Of a DNA stretch of 30,849 nt, positions 17,559 to 25,947 are shown piece by piece. The DNA is from CAIWHR01 sp035541655 (GTDB lineage: Bacteria > Pseudomonadota > Gammaproteobacteria > Burkholderiales > Casimicrobiaceae). The stretch covers positions 1 through 30,849 of the forward strand of contig DATKMY010000158.1 of the NCBI GenBank assembly GCA_035541655.1. The letters run 5' to 3'. The position numbers were made by a program, and so were the translations under genes. The notes below the pieces were generated by a model. The model was not told the origin of the DNA. It saw only the letters and a list, made by a program, of their open reading frames with translations, and did no database searches. Position 1 is the first letter of the stretch. Each line of letters starts with the position of its first letter.

Positions 17559-17564
17559 TACAAT
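17559..17564 (+). promoter_or_regulatory. candidate -10 element for uppP
   Basis: TACAAT within GCTACAATTCGC, the same context as before the tRNA-Gly gene. A TTGCAA hexamer occurs at 17531-17536 but at 22 bases, too far for a normal promoter. A start seven bases downstream would be at about 17571, the first base of the hairpin below. Confidence 0.4.
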
Positions 17565-17570
17565 TCGCAG

Positions 17571-17593
17571 GCCGGGTGAGAGACTCACCCGGC
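17571..17593 (+). promoter_or_regulatory. perfect ten-base-pair hairpin in the uppP leader
   Basis: GCCGGGTGAG (17571-17580) and CTCACCCGGC (17584-17593) are perfectly complementary across an AGA loop. Flanking CAG/CTG can extend the stem with one bulged base. Only TTT follows. If transcription starts where the -10 predicts, this stem sits at the very 5' end of the mRNA, where such structures protect against decay. It could instead be a second terminator for upstream transcription. Confidence 0.75.
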
Positions 17594-17619
17594 CCTGTTT
17601 GCGTCCGACACCGCCCCTC

Positions 17620-18450
17620 TTGGATCAGCCCACCCTCTTCACCGCGCTCGTCCTGGGCATCGTCGAAGGCCTGACCGAGTTCCTCCCCGTCTCGTCGACC
17701 GGCCACCTGATCGTCACCGGGTCTTTGCTCGGCTACACGGGCGAGCAGGCGAAGACGTTCGAGATCGTGATCCAGGCGGGCGCGATCCTCGCCGTCTGCT
17801 GGGAATTCCGCGCGAAGATCCTCAGCGTGCTCCGGGGGATCTTCACCGATAGTGCTGCGCAGCGTTTCGCGGCGAATCTCGTGATCGCGTTCGTTCCGGC
17901 GGCGGTGCTCGGGCTCGTGTTCAGCAAGGTGATCAAGGCGCATCTGTTCGCGCCGGTTCCGGTCGCGTGCGCGTTCATCGTCGGCGCCTTCGTCATCATC
18001 TGGGCCGAGCGGCGGCAACGCTCGCGCCCGGAGACGGTGCGCATCGCGTCGATCGACGACATGCGCTGGAGCGACGCACTGAAGGTCGGATGCGCGCAGG
18101 CGCTCGCGCTGATCCCGGGCACGTCGCGATCCGGCGCGACGATCATCGGCGGCATGCTGTTCGGCATGTCGCGCGTGGCTGCGACCGAATTCTCGTTCTT
18201 CCTCGCGATCCCGACGCTGTTCGCGGCGACGATCTATTCGGCATGGAAAGACGCCTCGCTGATCGGCTCGCAGGCTTTTCCCGCGTTCGGCCTGGGCTTC
18301 GTCGCGGCATTCGTCTCCGGGTTCGCCTGCGTCCGCTGGCTGATTCGCTACGTCGCCCATCACGACTTCATTCCGTTCGCCTGGTACCGGATCGCGTTCG
18401 GTGCCCTGATCCTCGTCACCGCTTACGCCGGCCTCGTGCAGTGGGATTGA
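17620..18450 (+). CDS. uppP: undecaprenyl-diphosphatase UppP (BacA)
   Basis: A 276-residue integral membrane phosphatase that recycles the peptidoglycan lipid carrier by converting undecaprenyl diphosphate to the monophosphate. Both active-site motifs are intact: EGLTEFLPVSSTGHL near the N-terminus and PGTSRSGATI in the middle. The length matches E. coli UppP (273). The start is not certain. TTG at 17620 gives MDQPTLFTALVLGIVEG, matching the family N-terminus; TTG at 17599 would add seven residues. No ATG is available and neither TTG has a good ribosome binding site, which suggests modest translation. It overlaps or abuts the next transporter gene. Confidence 0.96.
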   Translation: MDQPTLFTALVLGIVEGLTEFLPVSSTGHLIVTGSLLGYTGEQAKTFEIVIQAGAILAVCWEFRAKILSVLRGIFTDSAAQRFAANLVIAFVPAAVLGLVFSKVIKAHLFAPVPVACAFIVGAFVIIWAERRQRSRPETVRIASIDDMRWSDALKVGCAQALALIPGTSRSGATIIGGMLFGMSRVAATEFSFFLAIPTLFAATIYSAWKDASLIGSQAFPAFGLGFVAAFVSGFACVRWLIRYVAHHDFIPFAWYRIAFGALILVTAYAGLVQWD

Positions 18451-19397
18451 GCGGGCGCAACGCGGCCTGGATCGGCCCCGTGTGCTCGGTCTTCGGCGTT
18501 CTCGGGTTCTCCTTCAAGGCAATCCTGATCAAGCTCGCCTACGCCTGGCATCCGGTCGATGCGGTGACGCTCCTCGCGCTGCGGATGCTGTTCGCCGCCC
18601 CGTTCTTCGTCGCGATGGCGTGGTGGGCGGGAAGGCAACCCGCGGCGCGTCCGATCTCCCCGCGCGACTGGCGCACGCTCGTCTGGCTCGGCTTCATCGG
18701 CTACTACCTGTCGAGCCTCCTCGATTTCGTCGGACTCATGTACATCACCGCGGCGCTCGAGCGTCTCGTGCTGTATCTCTACCCGACGATCGTGCTGCTG
18801 CTCTCGGTCGCGCTGCACCGGCGGCGCGTCGTTCCCCGGGAAGTCGTCGCGCTCGCCGTCTCCTACGCCGGCATCGCGCTCGTGTTCGCGCACGATCTGC
18901 ATCTCGGCGGCGACGCGCACGCGTTGTGGACCGGCGGCGCGCTGGTGTTCACAAGCGCGATCACCTATGCGCTGTACCTGATCGGCGCCGGCAATCTGAT
19001 CGCGCGCCTCGGCAGCATGCGTTTCATCGCGTGGGCGATGCTCGCCTCGAGCGTGTTCGTGTTCGCGCAATTCGCGCTGACGCGCAGTGTCGAGGCGCTC
19101 GCGGTGCCGCCGTCGATCTACGCTCTGTCGCTCGCGATGGCGGTGTTCTCGACGGTGGTGCCCACGTGGCTGATCGCCGAAGCGGTGCGCAGGCTCGGCG
19201 CGAACACGTCGTCGCTGATCGGCTCGCTCGGACCGGTGTTCACGATCGGCCTCGGTGCGATGATCCTCGCCGAACCCGTCACCTGGATCCAGCTTGCCGG
19301 CGCGGCGCTGGTGCTCGCCGGCGTGACACTCGTCACGCTCAAGCCCGCCCGCCCCAGCGATCGCGAGACCGAGACCGCAGCCGAAACGGGATCCTAG
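18447..19397 (+). CDS. EamA/DMT-family inner-membrane transporter
   Basis: A transporter of about 316 residues with two EamA repeats and about ten membrane helices. Recognisable pieces are YITAALERLVLYLYPTIV, the usual end of the first repeat, and VVPTWLIAEAVRRLGA with SLIGSLGPVFTIGLGAMILAEP (written here in parts) in the second. The substrate is unknown. The start is uncertain: TTG at 18447 overlaps the uppP stop as TTGA, and GTG at 18441 is two codons earlier. Either implies coupling to uppP. The C-terminus is a short acidic, threonine-rich tail. It converges on the PaaK-like gene, with 40 bases between the stop codons. Confidence 0.9.
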   Translation: MSGRNAAWIGPVCSVFGVLGFSFKAILIKLAYAWHPVDAVTLLALRMLFAAPFFVAMAWWAGRQPAARPISPRDWRTLVWLGFIGYYLSSLLDFVGLMYITAALERLVLYLYPTIVLLLSVALHRRRVVPREVVALAVSYAGIALVFAHDLHLGGDAHALWTGGALVFTSAITYALYLIGAGNLIARLGSMRFIAWAMLASSVFVFAQFALTRSVEALAVPPSIYALSLAMAVFSTVVPTWLIAEAVRRLGANTSSLIGSLGPVFTIGLGAMILAEPVTWIQLAGAALVLAGVTLVTLKPARPSDRETETAAETGS

Positions 19398-19437
19398 CGA
19401 GCGGCGGGTCCGGAGCGAAGCGACGCGTCGCCGGCGG

Positions 19438-20694
19438 TCAGTCGAACTTCCTCAGGTCCTCGATCACCTTGCCGTCGTTCGGCAATTCGCCGGGCGCGTG
19501 GAAGGCGACCGCGCCGCGGAGCTTCGTCACATCGCGGATCGACGCGACGATCGCTTCGGCGTTCGACGAGCGATTCGCGGCGACCTCCACATGCAGCGTC
19601 ATCCGGTCGCCGCCGTCGGCAGTGTCGACGACGAGCCGCGCCCGGCCGAGCTCGGGATGGCGCGCGACGATGGCGGCGACCTGTGCCGGGTGCACGAACA
19701 GGCCCTTCACTTTGCTCGTCTGGTCGGCGCGCCCCATCCACCCCTTGATGCGGAGGTTCGTGCGGCCGCAGGGGCTCGCGCCCGGGAGCACCGCCGAGAG
19801 GTCGCCGGTGCCGAAGCGGATCAGCGGGTAATCGGTGTTCGTGAGCGCGGTCACAACCACTTCGCCGACCTCGCCGGTAGCGACCGGATCGCCGGTGCCG
19901 GGCCGTACGATTTCGACGAGCACGCCCTCGTCGACGACGAGCCCCGAGCGCGCTTCGGTCTCGTACGCGACGTTGCCGAGATCCGCAGACCCGTAGACCT
20001 GGTAGCCGGAGATTCCGCGCGCGGAGAGCGCATCGCGCACGCTCGCGGGAAACGGCTCCGCCGAAACGAGCGCTTTCGTGAGGCTCGAGATCTTCACCCC
20101 CATCTCGTCGGCCTTCTCGACGATGATCCGCAGAAAGGAGGGGGTGCCGACGTACCCCGCAGGTCGGAGATCGGCGATCGCCTGCACCTGTTGCTCCGTC
20201 TGCCCCGTGCCACCCGGGAACACCGTGCAGCCGAGAGCGAACGCGCCCGTCTCGAACATGGAGCCTGCGGGGCTGAAGTGGTAGGCGAAGCAGTTGTGGA
20301 CGAGATCGCCCTCGCGGAATCCCGCCGCATAGAGCGCGCGCGCCATCCTCCAGTAGTCGGCGCCGCGTCCCTCGGGCTCGTAGATCGGCCCCGGCGAGGC
20401 GAAGACGCGCGCGGGGCCCGCACTCCCCTCGCCCCAGCGCGACGCCGCGAATCCGCCGAACGGCCGCTCTCCCTTCTGAATCTCGAGGAGCTCGGATTTC
20501 CGCGTGACGGGAATCTGCGCGAGCGCCGCGCGCGAAGTCACCGCCGCGGGATCGACGGCGGCGAGGATGCGCGCGAACGCCGGAGCCTTCGCTTTGGCGT
20601 GCGCGACCTGGCGCGCGAGCCGGCCCAGCTGCTCGCGCTCGCGCGCTTCCGGATCGCGCGTTTCCAGCGCGTCGAAGTGCCGGCCGGTGTTCAT
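19438..20694 (-). CDS. PaaK-like phenylacetate-CoA ligase family protein with atypical P-loop
   Basis: A 418-residue AMP-forming acyl-CoA ligase of the PaaK branch, last gene of the Liv operon. It keeps the later core motifs: YQVYGSADLGNVAYE (adenine/acyl region), YPLIRFGTGDLSAV, the hinge region GWMGRADQTSKVKGLFVHPAQV (in parts), and a lysine near the end in LPNDGKVIED, where the family has its adenylation lysine. The serine/threonine-glycine P-loop expected around residue 95 is not present; the equivalent place reads FASPGPIYEPEG. The likely job is to activate an aromatic or other carboxylic acid imported by the neighbouring transporter. I cannot name the acid, and activity is less certain than for a normal PaaK. 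ATG start at 20694. Confidence 0.85.
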   Translation of the reverse strand: MNTGRHFDALETRDPEAREREQLGRLARQVAHAKAKAPAFARILAAVDPAAVTSRAALAQIPVTRKSELLEIQKGERPFGGFAASRWGEGSAGPARVFASPGPIYEPEGRGADYWRMARALYAAGFREGDLVHNCFAYHFSPAGSMFETGAFALGCTVFPGGTGQTEQQVQAIADLRPAGYVGTPSFLRIIVEKADEMGVKISSLTKALVSAEPFPASVRDALSARGISGYQVYGSADLGNVAYETEARSGLVVDEGVLVEIVRPGTGDPVATGEVGEVVVTALTNTDYPLIRFGTGDLSAVLPGASPCGRTNLRIKGWMGRADQTSKVKGLFVHPAQVAAIVARHPELGRARLVVDTADGGDRMTLHVEVAANRSSNAEAIVASIRDVTKLRGAVAFHAPGELPNDGKVIEDLRKFD

Positions 20695-20752
20695 TGCGTT
20701 CGCGCCGCTCGCACCACGGACTCTGGGCAGGTCATCGCCGCGCTGCGCCGCT

Positions 20753-21598
20753 TCAGGCGAGCCACCGCTTCCGGCGGTGATAGTGCTTGACGTCGCGGAA
20801 GCTCTTGCGCCCCGCGGTCGACAGTCCGAGGTAGAACTCCTTGACGTCGGCGTTCGACGCGAGCTCGCCCGCCTCGCCGTCCATCACGACGCGGCCGTTC
20901 TCGAGGATGTAGCCGTAGTCGGCGTAGCGGAGCGCGATCGTCGTGTTCTGCTCGGCGAGCAGGAACGACACGCGCTCCTTGCGATTCAAATCGCGAACGA
21001 TCTCGAAGATTTCCTCGACGATCTGCGGCGCGAGCCCCATCGACGGCTCGTCGAGCAGGATCATCGACGGCTGCGCCATCAGCGCGCGGCCCACGGCCGT
21101 CATCTGCTGCTCGCCGCCGGAGGTGTATCCGGCCTGGCTCTGCCGGCGCAGCTTGAGTCGCGGGAAGTAGTGGTAGACCTTCTCGAGCGCCGCCGCGACT
21201 TCGGCGCGCGAACCCTTGCGGGTGAACGCGCCGGTGAGCAGATTCTCCTCGACCGTCAGGTGCGAGAAGCAGTGGCGGCCTTCCATCACCTGGCAGACGC
21301 CCATCCGGACGAGATCGTTGGTCGTCAGGCGGTCAACGCGCTTGCCTTCGAACTCGATCGTGCCCTTCGTCACGTCGCCGCGCTCGGCGCGCAGCAGGTT
21401 GGAGATCGCCTTGAGCGTCGTGCTCTTGCCCGCGCCGTTCGCGCCGAGGAGCGCCACGATCCTCCCCCGCGGGACCTCGAGCGATACGCCCTTCAGCACG
21501 AGGATCACGTGGTCGTAGATGACCTCGATGTTGTTGACCGACAGATACCGCGATGCCGCGGCGTCGGCAGGCGTGGGAGCAACGGATGAGCTCGACAT
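20753..21598 (-). CDS. livF: branched-chain amino acid-type ABC transporter ATPase (LivF)
   Basis: A 281-residue cytoplasmic ATPase. Walker A is GANGAGKST (52-60), the signature is TSGGEQ (159-164; the usual first residue is L), Walker B is MILLDEP (179-185), followed by SMGLAP and the switch histidine position replaced by AEQNT, as is normal in LivF. It is about 45 residues longer than E. coli LivF, with a 20-residue serine/alanine-rich N-terminus and a basic C-terminal tail (FRDVKHYHRRKRWLA). It pairs with LivG to drive LivH-LivM. It lies 58 bases before the PaaK-like gene and 92 bases after livK. Confidence 0.93.
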   Translation of the reverse strand: MSSSSVAPTPADAAASRYLSVNNIEVIYDHVILVLKGVSLEVPRGRIVALLGANGAGKSTTLKAISNLLRAERGDVTKGTIEFEGKRVDRLTTNDLVRMGVCQVMEGRHCFSHLTVEENLLTGAFTRKGSRAEVAAALEKVYHYFPRLKLRRQSQAGYTSGGEQQMTAVGRALMAQPSMILLDEPSMGLAPQIVEEIFEIVRDLNRKERVSFLLAEQNTTIALRYADYGYILENGRVVMDGEAGELASNADVKEFYLGLSTAGRKSFRDVKHYHRRKRWLA

Positions 21599-21690
21599 GG
21601 CGATCGGCTCGAGCGGCTCAGGCAGGCAAGAAGGGAAAGCTGCGGGCTAGCGCGGGCCGCGCCCGTGCAGGCGCACCCGGCGGGTGAGCC

Positions 21691-23004
21691 TCAGCCTTCC
21701 TTCGCGCAGTCGCGCGGCGTGATCTTCTTCTCCGCTGCGTATTTTGAGGCTGCTTCCTCGACCATCTTGCGTACCAGCTCGCGATCGCCAGCCATGAACG
21801 GCGACGCCTGCTTGAAGCCGGACCCGGTCCATTCCTGGAATTTCACCATGCCGGAACCTTCGTGGTCGGCGCAGCTCGTCTTGATCGGCGGGAAGAGCCC
21901 CGGCGCGCCGAGCTCCTTGATGCGGGCCTCGGTGAGATTGAGATGTTCGAGGCCCCAACGAAGCTGCTCGGGCGTCATGACCTTGCCCTTGCCGAAATTG
22001 GCCTGTGCGACGCGCAGTGCCTCGACGAGGATCATCCCGTAGACGACGCCGCGCGTGTACATGACGTTGCCGAGGCGCGTCGGATCCTCGAGGTTGCCCT
22101 TGCCCGCTCCGTAGACCTTCGTCTTGATGTCCTGCATCACCGGGAAATTGACACCCGAAGCCGAGAACGCCGCGCTGACGTATCCCTTCGACGCATCGCC
22201 GGCCGGCACCACATCCTCTTCCGAGCCGGCCCACCAGACGCCCAGGAGCTTTTCGCGCGGGTAACCGGTCTTCGCCGCTGTCTTGAGCGCGACGGTGCTC
22301 ATCACCCCATAGGTCCACATGATCACGTAGTCCGGCTTCGCCTGCCGGATCTGCAGCCACTGCGATTCCTGCGTCTGGCCGGGGACCGGCACGGGAAGCT
22401 TCAGCACTTCGTAGCCGTATTTGGCGGCGAGCGCGTCGAGTACCGGAATGGGCTCCTTTCCGAATGCGGACTCGTGATACAGGAACGCGATCTTCTTGCC
22501 CTTGAGCTTGTCGACACCGCCGGACTTCTGGCCGAGGTACGCGATCATCGCCGCCATCTGGTCCCAGTACGTGGTGCCCAGCGGGAACACCCAGTCGTAG
22601 ACGCGCCCGTCGGCGGAGCTCGCCAGCCCGTAGCCGAAGGTCGTCATCGGAATCTTGTCCTGAGCGACGCGCTCGAACAGGCCGTAGGCGATGCCGGTCG
22701 CCAGCGGCTCGACCGTCGTCGCGCCACCGAACTTCTTCTTGAGGCGCTCGTAGCATTCGACGCCCTTCGACGGGTTGTACTCCGTCTCGCACTCCTCCCA
22801 CTTGAGCTTCACGCCGTTGATTCCGCCGTTGATGTTCACGAGCGTGAAGTAGTCGATCGCGCCACCGTAGTACCCGGAGCCGCCCGCGGCGGACGGCCCG
22901 ACCCGGTAGGACAGGATCGGGATGAACTGCTCGTTCTGCGCGAATGCTGCGGTAACCCCGGCGAACAGCGCGATGCCCAGTAGGGCCGACTTGAATGCCT
23001 TCAT
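21691..23004 (-). CDS. livK: branched-chain amino acid-type ABC transporter substrate-binding protein (LivK)
   Basis: A 437-residue periplasmic type I binding protein. The signal peptide is about residues 1-23 (MKAFKSALLGIALFAG, cleavage near AFAQ). The mature start (FIPILSYRVGPSAAGG) and the DYFTLVNINGGINGVKLKW segment in two parts match the Peripla_BP_6 fold found in Liv clusters that carry acyl-CoA ligases. Two cysteines (EECETEY, GVECYE) may be bridged. It is larger than LivJ/LivK of E. coli (about 345). The start is strongly supported by AGGAGGAGG eight bases upstream, the best ribosome binding site in the operon, as expected for a protein needed in excess. An earlier in-frame start would add 21 arginine-rich residues before the signal peptide. 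The ligand is unknown. Confidence 0.93.
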   Translation of the reverse strand: MKAFKSALLGIALFAGVTAAFAQNEQFIPILSYRVGPSAAGGSGYYGGAIDYFTLVNINGGINGVKLKWEECETEYNPSKGVECYERLKKKFGGATTVEPLATGIAYGLFERVAQDKIPMTTFGYGLASSADGRVYDWVFPLGTTYWDQMAAMIAYLGQKSGGVDKLKGKKIAFLYHESAFGKEPIPVLDALAAKYGYEVLKLPVPVPGQTQESQWLQIRQAKPDYVIMWTYGVMSTVALKTAAKTGYPREKLLGVWWAGSEEDVVPAGDASKGYVSAAFSASGVNFPVMQDIKTKVYGAGKGNLEDPTRLGNVMYTRGVVYGMILVEALRVAQANFGKGKVMTPEQLRWGLEHLNLTEARIKELGAPGLFPPIKTSCADHEGSGMVKFQEWTGSGFKQASPFMAGDRELVRKMVEEAASKYAAEKKITPRDCAKEG

Positions 23005-23116
23005 GTTCCTCCTCCTGACTCGGCGGGCGCCTGGACGGGCGCGACCGCGACTCCGCGCCCGACCCACGGCAACCGGGAAAGGATAATACCCTGCCGGGAC
23101 GCCGCCATGACAGAGA

Positions 23117-24193
23117 TCAATGCGGGAACGGCCAGAGCCGGAGCTTCTCCTTCGCGATCTGCCAGAGGCGCGCGAGGCCGTGAGGCTCGACGATCAGGAA
23201 GAAGATGATCAATCCCCCGAACACCATAAGCTCCAGATTGGAGATCGTGCTCTCCGCGATGCCCAGATTGAGGCTCGCATCGAGAAAGCGCACCGTCACG
23301 GAGAGCAGCACGGGCACCAGCGTGATGAACGCGCTCCCGAGGAACGATCCGAGCACGGTGCCGACGCCGCCGACGATCACCATGAACAGGATCCGGAACG
23401 ACAGATCCAGGCTGTACGCCTCGGGCTCGACGGTGCCGAGGTACGCATACGCGTAGAGCGCACCCGCCACTCCGCAATAGAACGAGCTCACGGCAAAGGC
23501 GAGGAGCTTCGCGCGCATCAGCCGGATGCCGATCACCTCGGCCGCGACGTCCATGTCGCGCACCGCCATCCACGAGCGGCCCACGTTGCCGCGCGCCATG
23601 TTCTTCGCGGCGAGCGCCATGATCGAGGCGATGGAGAGCACGAGCAGGTATTTGGCGGCAGGCGCGTCGAAGCGGTATCCGAGGATCACGATCTGCTGCG
23701 CGGTGATCACGCCCGAGCTCGAGTAGTTGGTGATCCAGCCGACCTTGGTCAGCACCCAGAGGATGAAGAACTGCGCGGCGAGCGTGGCCACCGCGAGATA
23801 AAAGCCGCGGATGCGCAGGCTCGGGAGACCAAACAGGATCCCGACGAGCGCAGCCATCACCCCGCCGCCGACGAAAGCGAGGAGGATCGGCATCCCTGGA
23901 ACACGAAGCATGAAGTTGTACGACGCGAACGCGCCCACCGCCATGAACGCCGCGGTTCCCAGCGATACCTGCCCGGCGTATCCGGTGAGGATGTTGAGAC
24001 CGAGGGCCGCGAGGGACAGGATCAGGAACGGAATCAGGATCGCCGAGAACAAATACGGAGTCGCGGTGAGCGGCACCACGACGAACACGAACGCGAGGAT
24101 CACGGCGATGCCGACGCGATCCTGCCGGATCGGGAAGATCGCCGAGTCCGCGGCGTACGACGCTTTGAATTGACCGGCTTCGCGGTAAATCAT
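23117..24193 (-). CDS. livM: branched-chain amino acid-type ABC transporter permease (LivM)
   Basis: A 358-residue inner-membrane permease of the LivM type with about ten helices. The conserved GLNILTGYAGQVSLGTAAFMAVGA region (given here only as the pieces LNILTGYAGQVSLG and FMAVGAF) and the cytoplasmic EAA-like loop (NVGRSWMAVRDMDVAAEVIG in parts) are both clear. GGVGTVLGSFLGS is the later conserved glycine block. It forms the membrane channel with LivH. The gene starts 12 bases after the livH stop. The C-terminus (AKEKLRLWPFPH) is a short basic tail. Confidence 0.94.
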   Translation of the reverse strand: MIYREAGQFKASYAADSAIFPIRQDRVGIAVILAFVFVVVPLTATPYLFSAILIPFLILSLAALGLNILTGYAGQVSLGTAAFMAVGAFASYNFMLRVPGMPILLAFVGGGVMAALVGILFGLPSLRIRGFYLAVATLAAQFFILWVLTKVGWITNYSSSGVITAQQIVILGYRFDAPAAKYLLVLSIASIMALAAKNMARGNVGRSWMAVRDMDVAAEVIGIRLMRAKLLAFAVSSFYCGVAGALYAYAYLGTVEPEAYSLDLSFRILFMVIVGGVGTVLGSFLGSAFITLVPVLLSVTVRFLDASLNLGIAESTISNLELMVFGGLIIFFLIVEPHGLARLWQIAKEKLRLWPFPH

Positions 24194-24205
24194 GTCAGTG
24201 GCGAC

Positions 24206-25099
24206 TCAGATCCGCCGGATGATCTTTTCGCCGAACAGCCCCTCGGGCCGCACGAGCAGGAAGACGAGCGCGAGGACGTACGGGAACCAGCCCTCGATGC
24301 CGCCGCCCACGAACGGCCCGATGTACACCTCGGCCAGTTTTTCGGAAGCCCCGATGATGAGCCCGCCGACGATCGCCCCGGGCACCGACTCGAAGCCGCC
24401 GAGGATCAGCACCGGCAGCGCCTTGAGCGCGACGAACGTCAGCGCGTACTGGACTCCGTTGCGCGCGCCCCAGAGGAGCCCCGCGACCAGCGCGACGGCG
24501 CCGGCCACACCCCAGACGATCGTCCAGATCTGCCGCAGCGGAATGCCGACGGCGAGCGCCGCCTGGTGATCGTCGGCGACCGCGCGCAGCGCCCGACCGA
24601 CCCGCGTGCGGTTGAAGAAGATCGCGAGCACGGCGACCAGCAGGGCAGCGACACCGGCTGCGGCGAGGTCGAACTTCGAGATGTTCATCCCCGTCTTGTC
24701 CGAGATCCATTGAATCGGCTCGTCCTGCAGCCCAAGATCGAGGCCGCGGACGTTCGCCCCCCACATCATCTGCGCGAGGCCTTCGATGAAGAACGCGAGC
24801 CCGATCGTCGCCATGAACAGCGTGATCTGCGGCTGGTTGACGAGCGGGCGCAGCATCAGGCGCTCGATGACGAAGGCGAGCAGCACCATTACGGCGAGGG
24901 TGGCCGGCAGTGCGAGCCAGAACGGAAGCTTCAGCTCCCCCAATCCGACGAACGTGAGCGCCGCGAAGAACACGAGCGCACCCTGCGCGAAGTTGAACAC
25001 GCCAGAGGCTTTGTAGATCAGCACGAAGCCGAGCGCGACCAGCGAGTACATGATCCCGCTCAGCAGCCCGCCGATCAGCACTTCGAAGAAGAATGACAT
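24206..25099 (-). CDS. livH: branched-chain amino acid-type ABC transporter permease (LivH)
   Basis: A 297-residue inner-membrane permease, partner of LivM. Family hallmarks are GGLLSGIMYSLVALGFVLIYKASGVFNFAQGA (pieces YSLVALGFVLIYKAS and VFNFAQG), the cytoplasmic loop VGRALRAVADDHQAALAVG in parts, and the glycine-rich LPVLILGGFESVPGAIVGG in parts. The length equals the usual LivH. It follows livG by 48 bases. The ATG at 25099 lacks a strong ribosome binding site. Confidence 0.94.
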   Translation of the reverse strand: MSFFFEVLIGGLLSGIMYSLVALGFVLIYKASGVFNFAQGALVFFAALTFVGLGELKLPFWLALPATLAVMVLLAFVIERLMLRPLVNQPQITLFMATIGLAFFIEGLAQMMWGANVRGLDLGLQDEPIQWISDKTGMNISKFDLAAAGVAALLVAVLAIFFNRTRVGRALRAVADDHQAALAVGIPLRQIWTIVWGVAGAVALVAGLLWGARNGVQYALTFVALKALPVLILGGFESVPGAIVGGLIIGASEKLAEVYIGPFVGGGIEGWFPYVLALVFLLVRPEGLFGEKIIRRI

Positions 25100-25147
25100 G
25101 CTGCTCGTGGTCCCCTGTTCGCGCGTTGGCTCGCCCTCGTCCCCGCT

Positions 25148-25939
25148 TCAGCGCGCGACGCCGAGATAGGCGTCGATCACCGCACGATCCGCGCGGACCT
25201 CATCGGGCGTGCCGTCGCCGATCTTCTTGCCGTAGTCGAGCACGACGACCCGGTCCGAGATGTCCATCACGACGCCCATGTCGTGCTCGATCAGCACGAT
25301 CGTCGTCCCGTACTGCTCGTTGACGTCGAGGATGAAGCGGCACATATCCTGTTTCTCCTCGACGTTCATCCCGGCCATCGGCTCGTCCAGTAGCAGCAGC
25401 GTCGGCTCGGCGGCGAGCGCCCGCGCGAGCTCGACGCGTTTCTGCAGACCGTACGGAAGGCGCCCGACCGGCGTCTTCCGGATGTGCTGGATCTCGAGGA
25501 AATCGATGATCGCCTCGACCTTCTCGCGCTGCTCGTACTCCTCGCGCCGCGCGCGCCCGATCCACAGCGCCTGCTCGAGGAAGCTCGCTTTCATCTTCAG
25601 GTTGCGGCCGGTCATCACGTTGTCGAGCACGGACATGCTCTTGAACAGTGCGATGTTCTGAAACGTCCGGGCGATGCCGTGAGACGCCGCGTCGTGGGTG
25701 TTCATGTCGCGCCGGACGCGGCCGCGGAAGCTGATCGTCCCTCGCTGCGGCCGGTAGACGCCGTTGATGACGTTCAGCATCGAGCTCTTGCCGGCGCCGT
25801 TGGGGCCGATGATCGCGCGCACCTCGTGCTCGCGGACGTCGAAGCTGATGTCGGTGAGGGCCTTGACCCCGCCGAAGGAAAGCGAGATTCCCTCGAGCGC
25901 GAGAATCGGGTCGCCGATTTGCCGTGCGCCGGTCGCCAT
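25148..25939 (-). CDS. livG: branched-chain amino acid-type ABC transporter ATPase (LivG)
   Basis: A 263-residue cytoplasmic ATPase. Walker A is GPNGAGKS (45-52), Walker B is LLLLDEP followed by MAGM, and the switch histidine is in LIEHDMGVVM. The signature is LPYGLQKR in place of the usual LSYGQQRR or LSGGQ. That departs from the textbook motif, though I believe it is common in this Liv subgroup. It starts eight bases after the acyl-CoA synthetase stop. The ATG at 25939 is chosen because the Walker A then sits at its usual distance from the N-terminus; an upstream extension would lie within the synthetase gene. Confidence 0.94.
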   Translation of the reverse strand: MATGARQIGDPILALEGISLSFGGVKALTDISFDVREHEVRAIIGPNGAGKSSMLNVINGVYRPQRGTISFRGRVRRDMNTHDAASHGIARTFQNIALFKSMSVLDNVMTGRNLKMKASFLEQALWIGRARREEYEQREKVEAIIDFLEIQHIRKTPVGRLPYGLQKRVELARALAAEPTLLLLDEPMAGMNVEEKQDMCRFILDVNEQYGTTIVLIEHDMGVVMDISDRVVVLDYGKKIGDGTPDEVRADRAVIDAYLGVAR

Positions 25940-25947
25940 GAATCCGC

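Noticed and set aside
21674..21686. CACCC-GGC-GGGTG hairpin after livK as a terminator within the Liv operon
   Set aside because: Five pairs, no T-run, and livF and the PaaK-like gene continue on the same strand; too weak to claim.
23120..25096. Very long plus-strand open frame opposite livM and livH
   Set aside because: Composition is dominated by R, E, D and H as expected for the antisense of GC-rich membrane-protein genes; the minus-strand genes have full family motifs.
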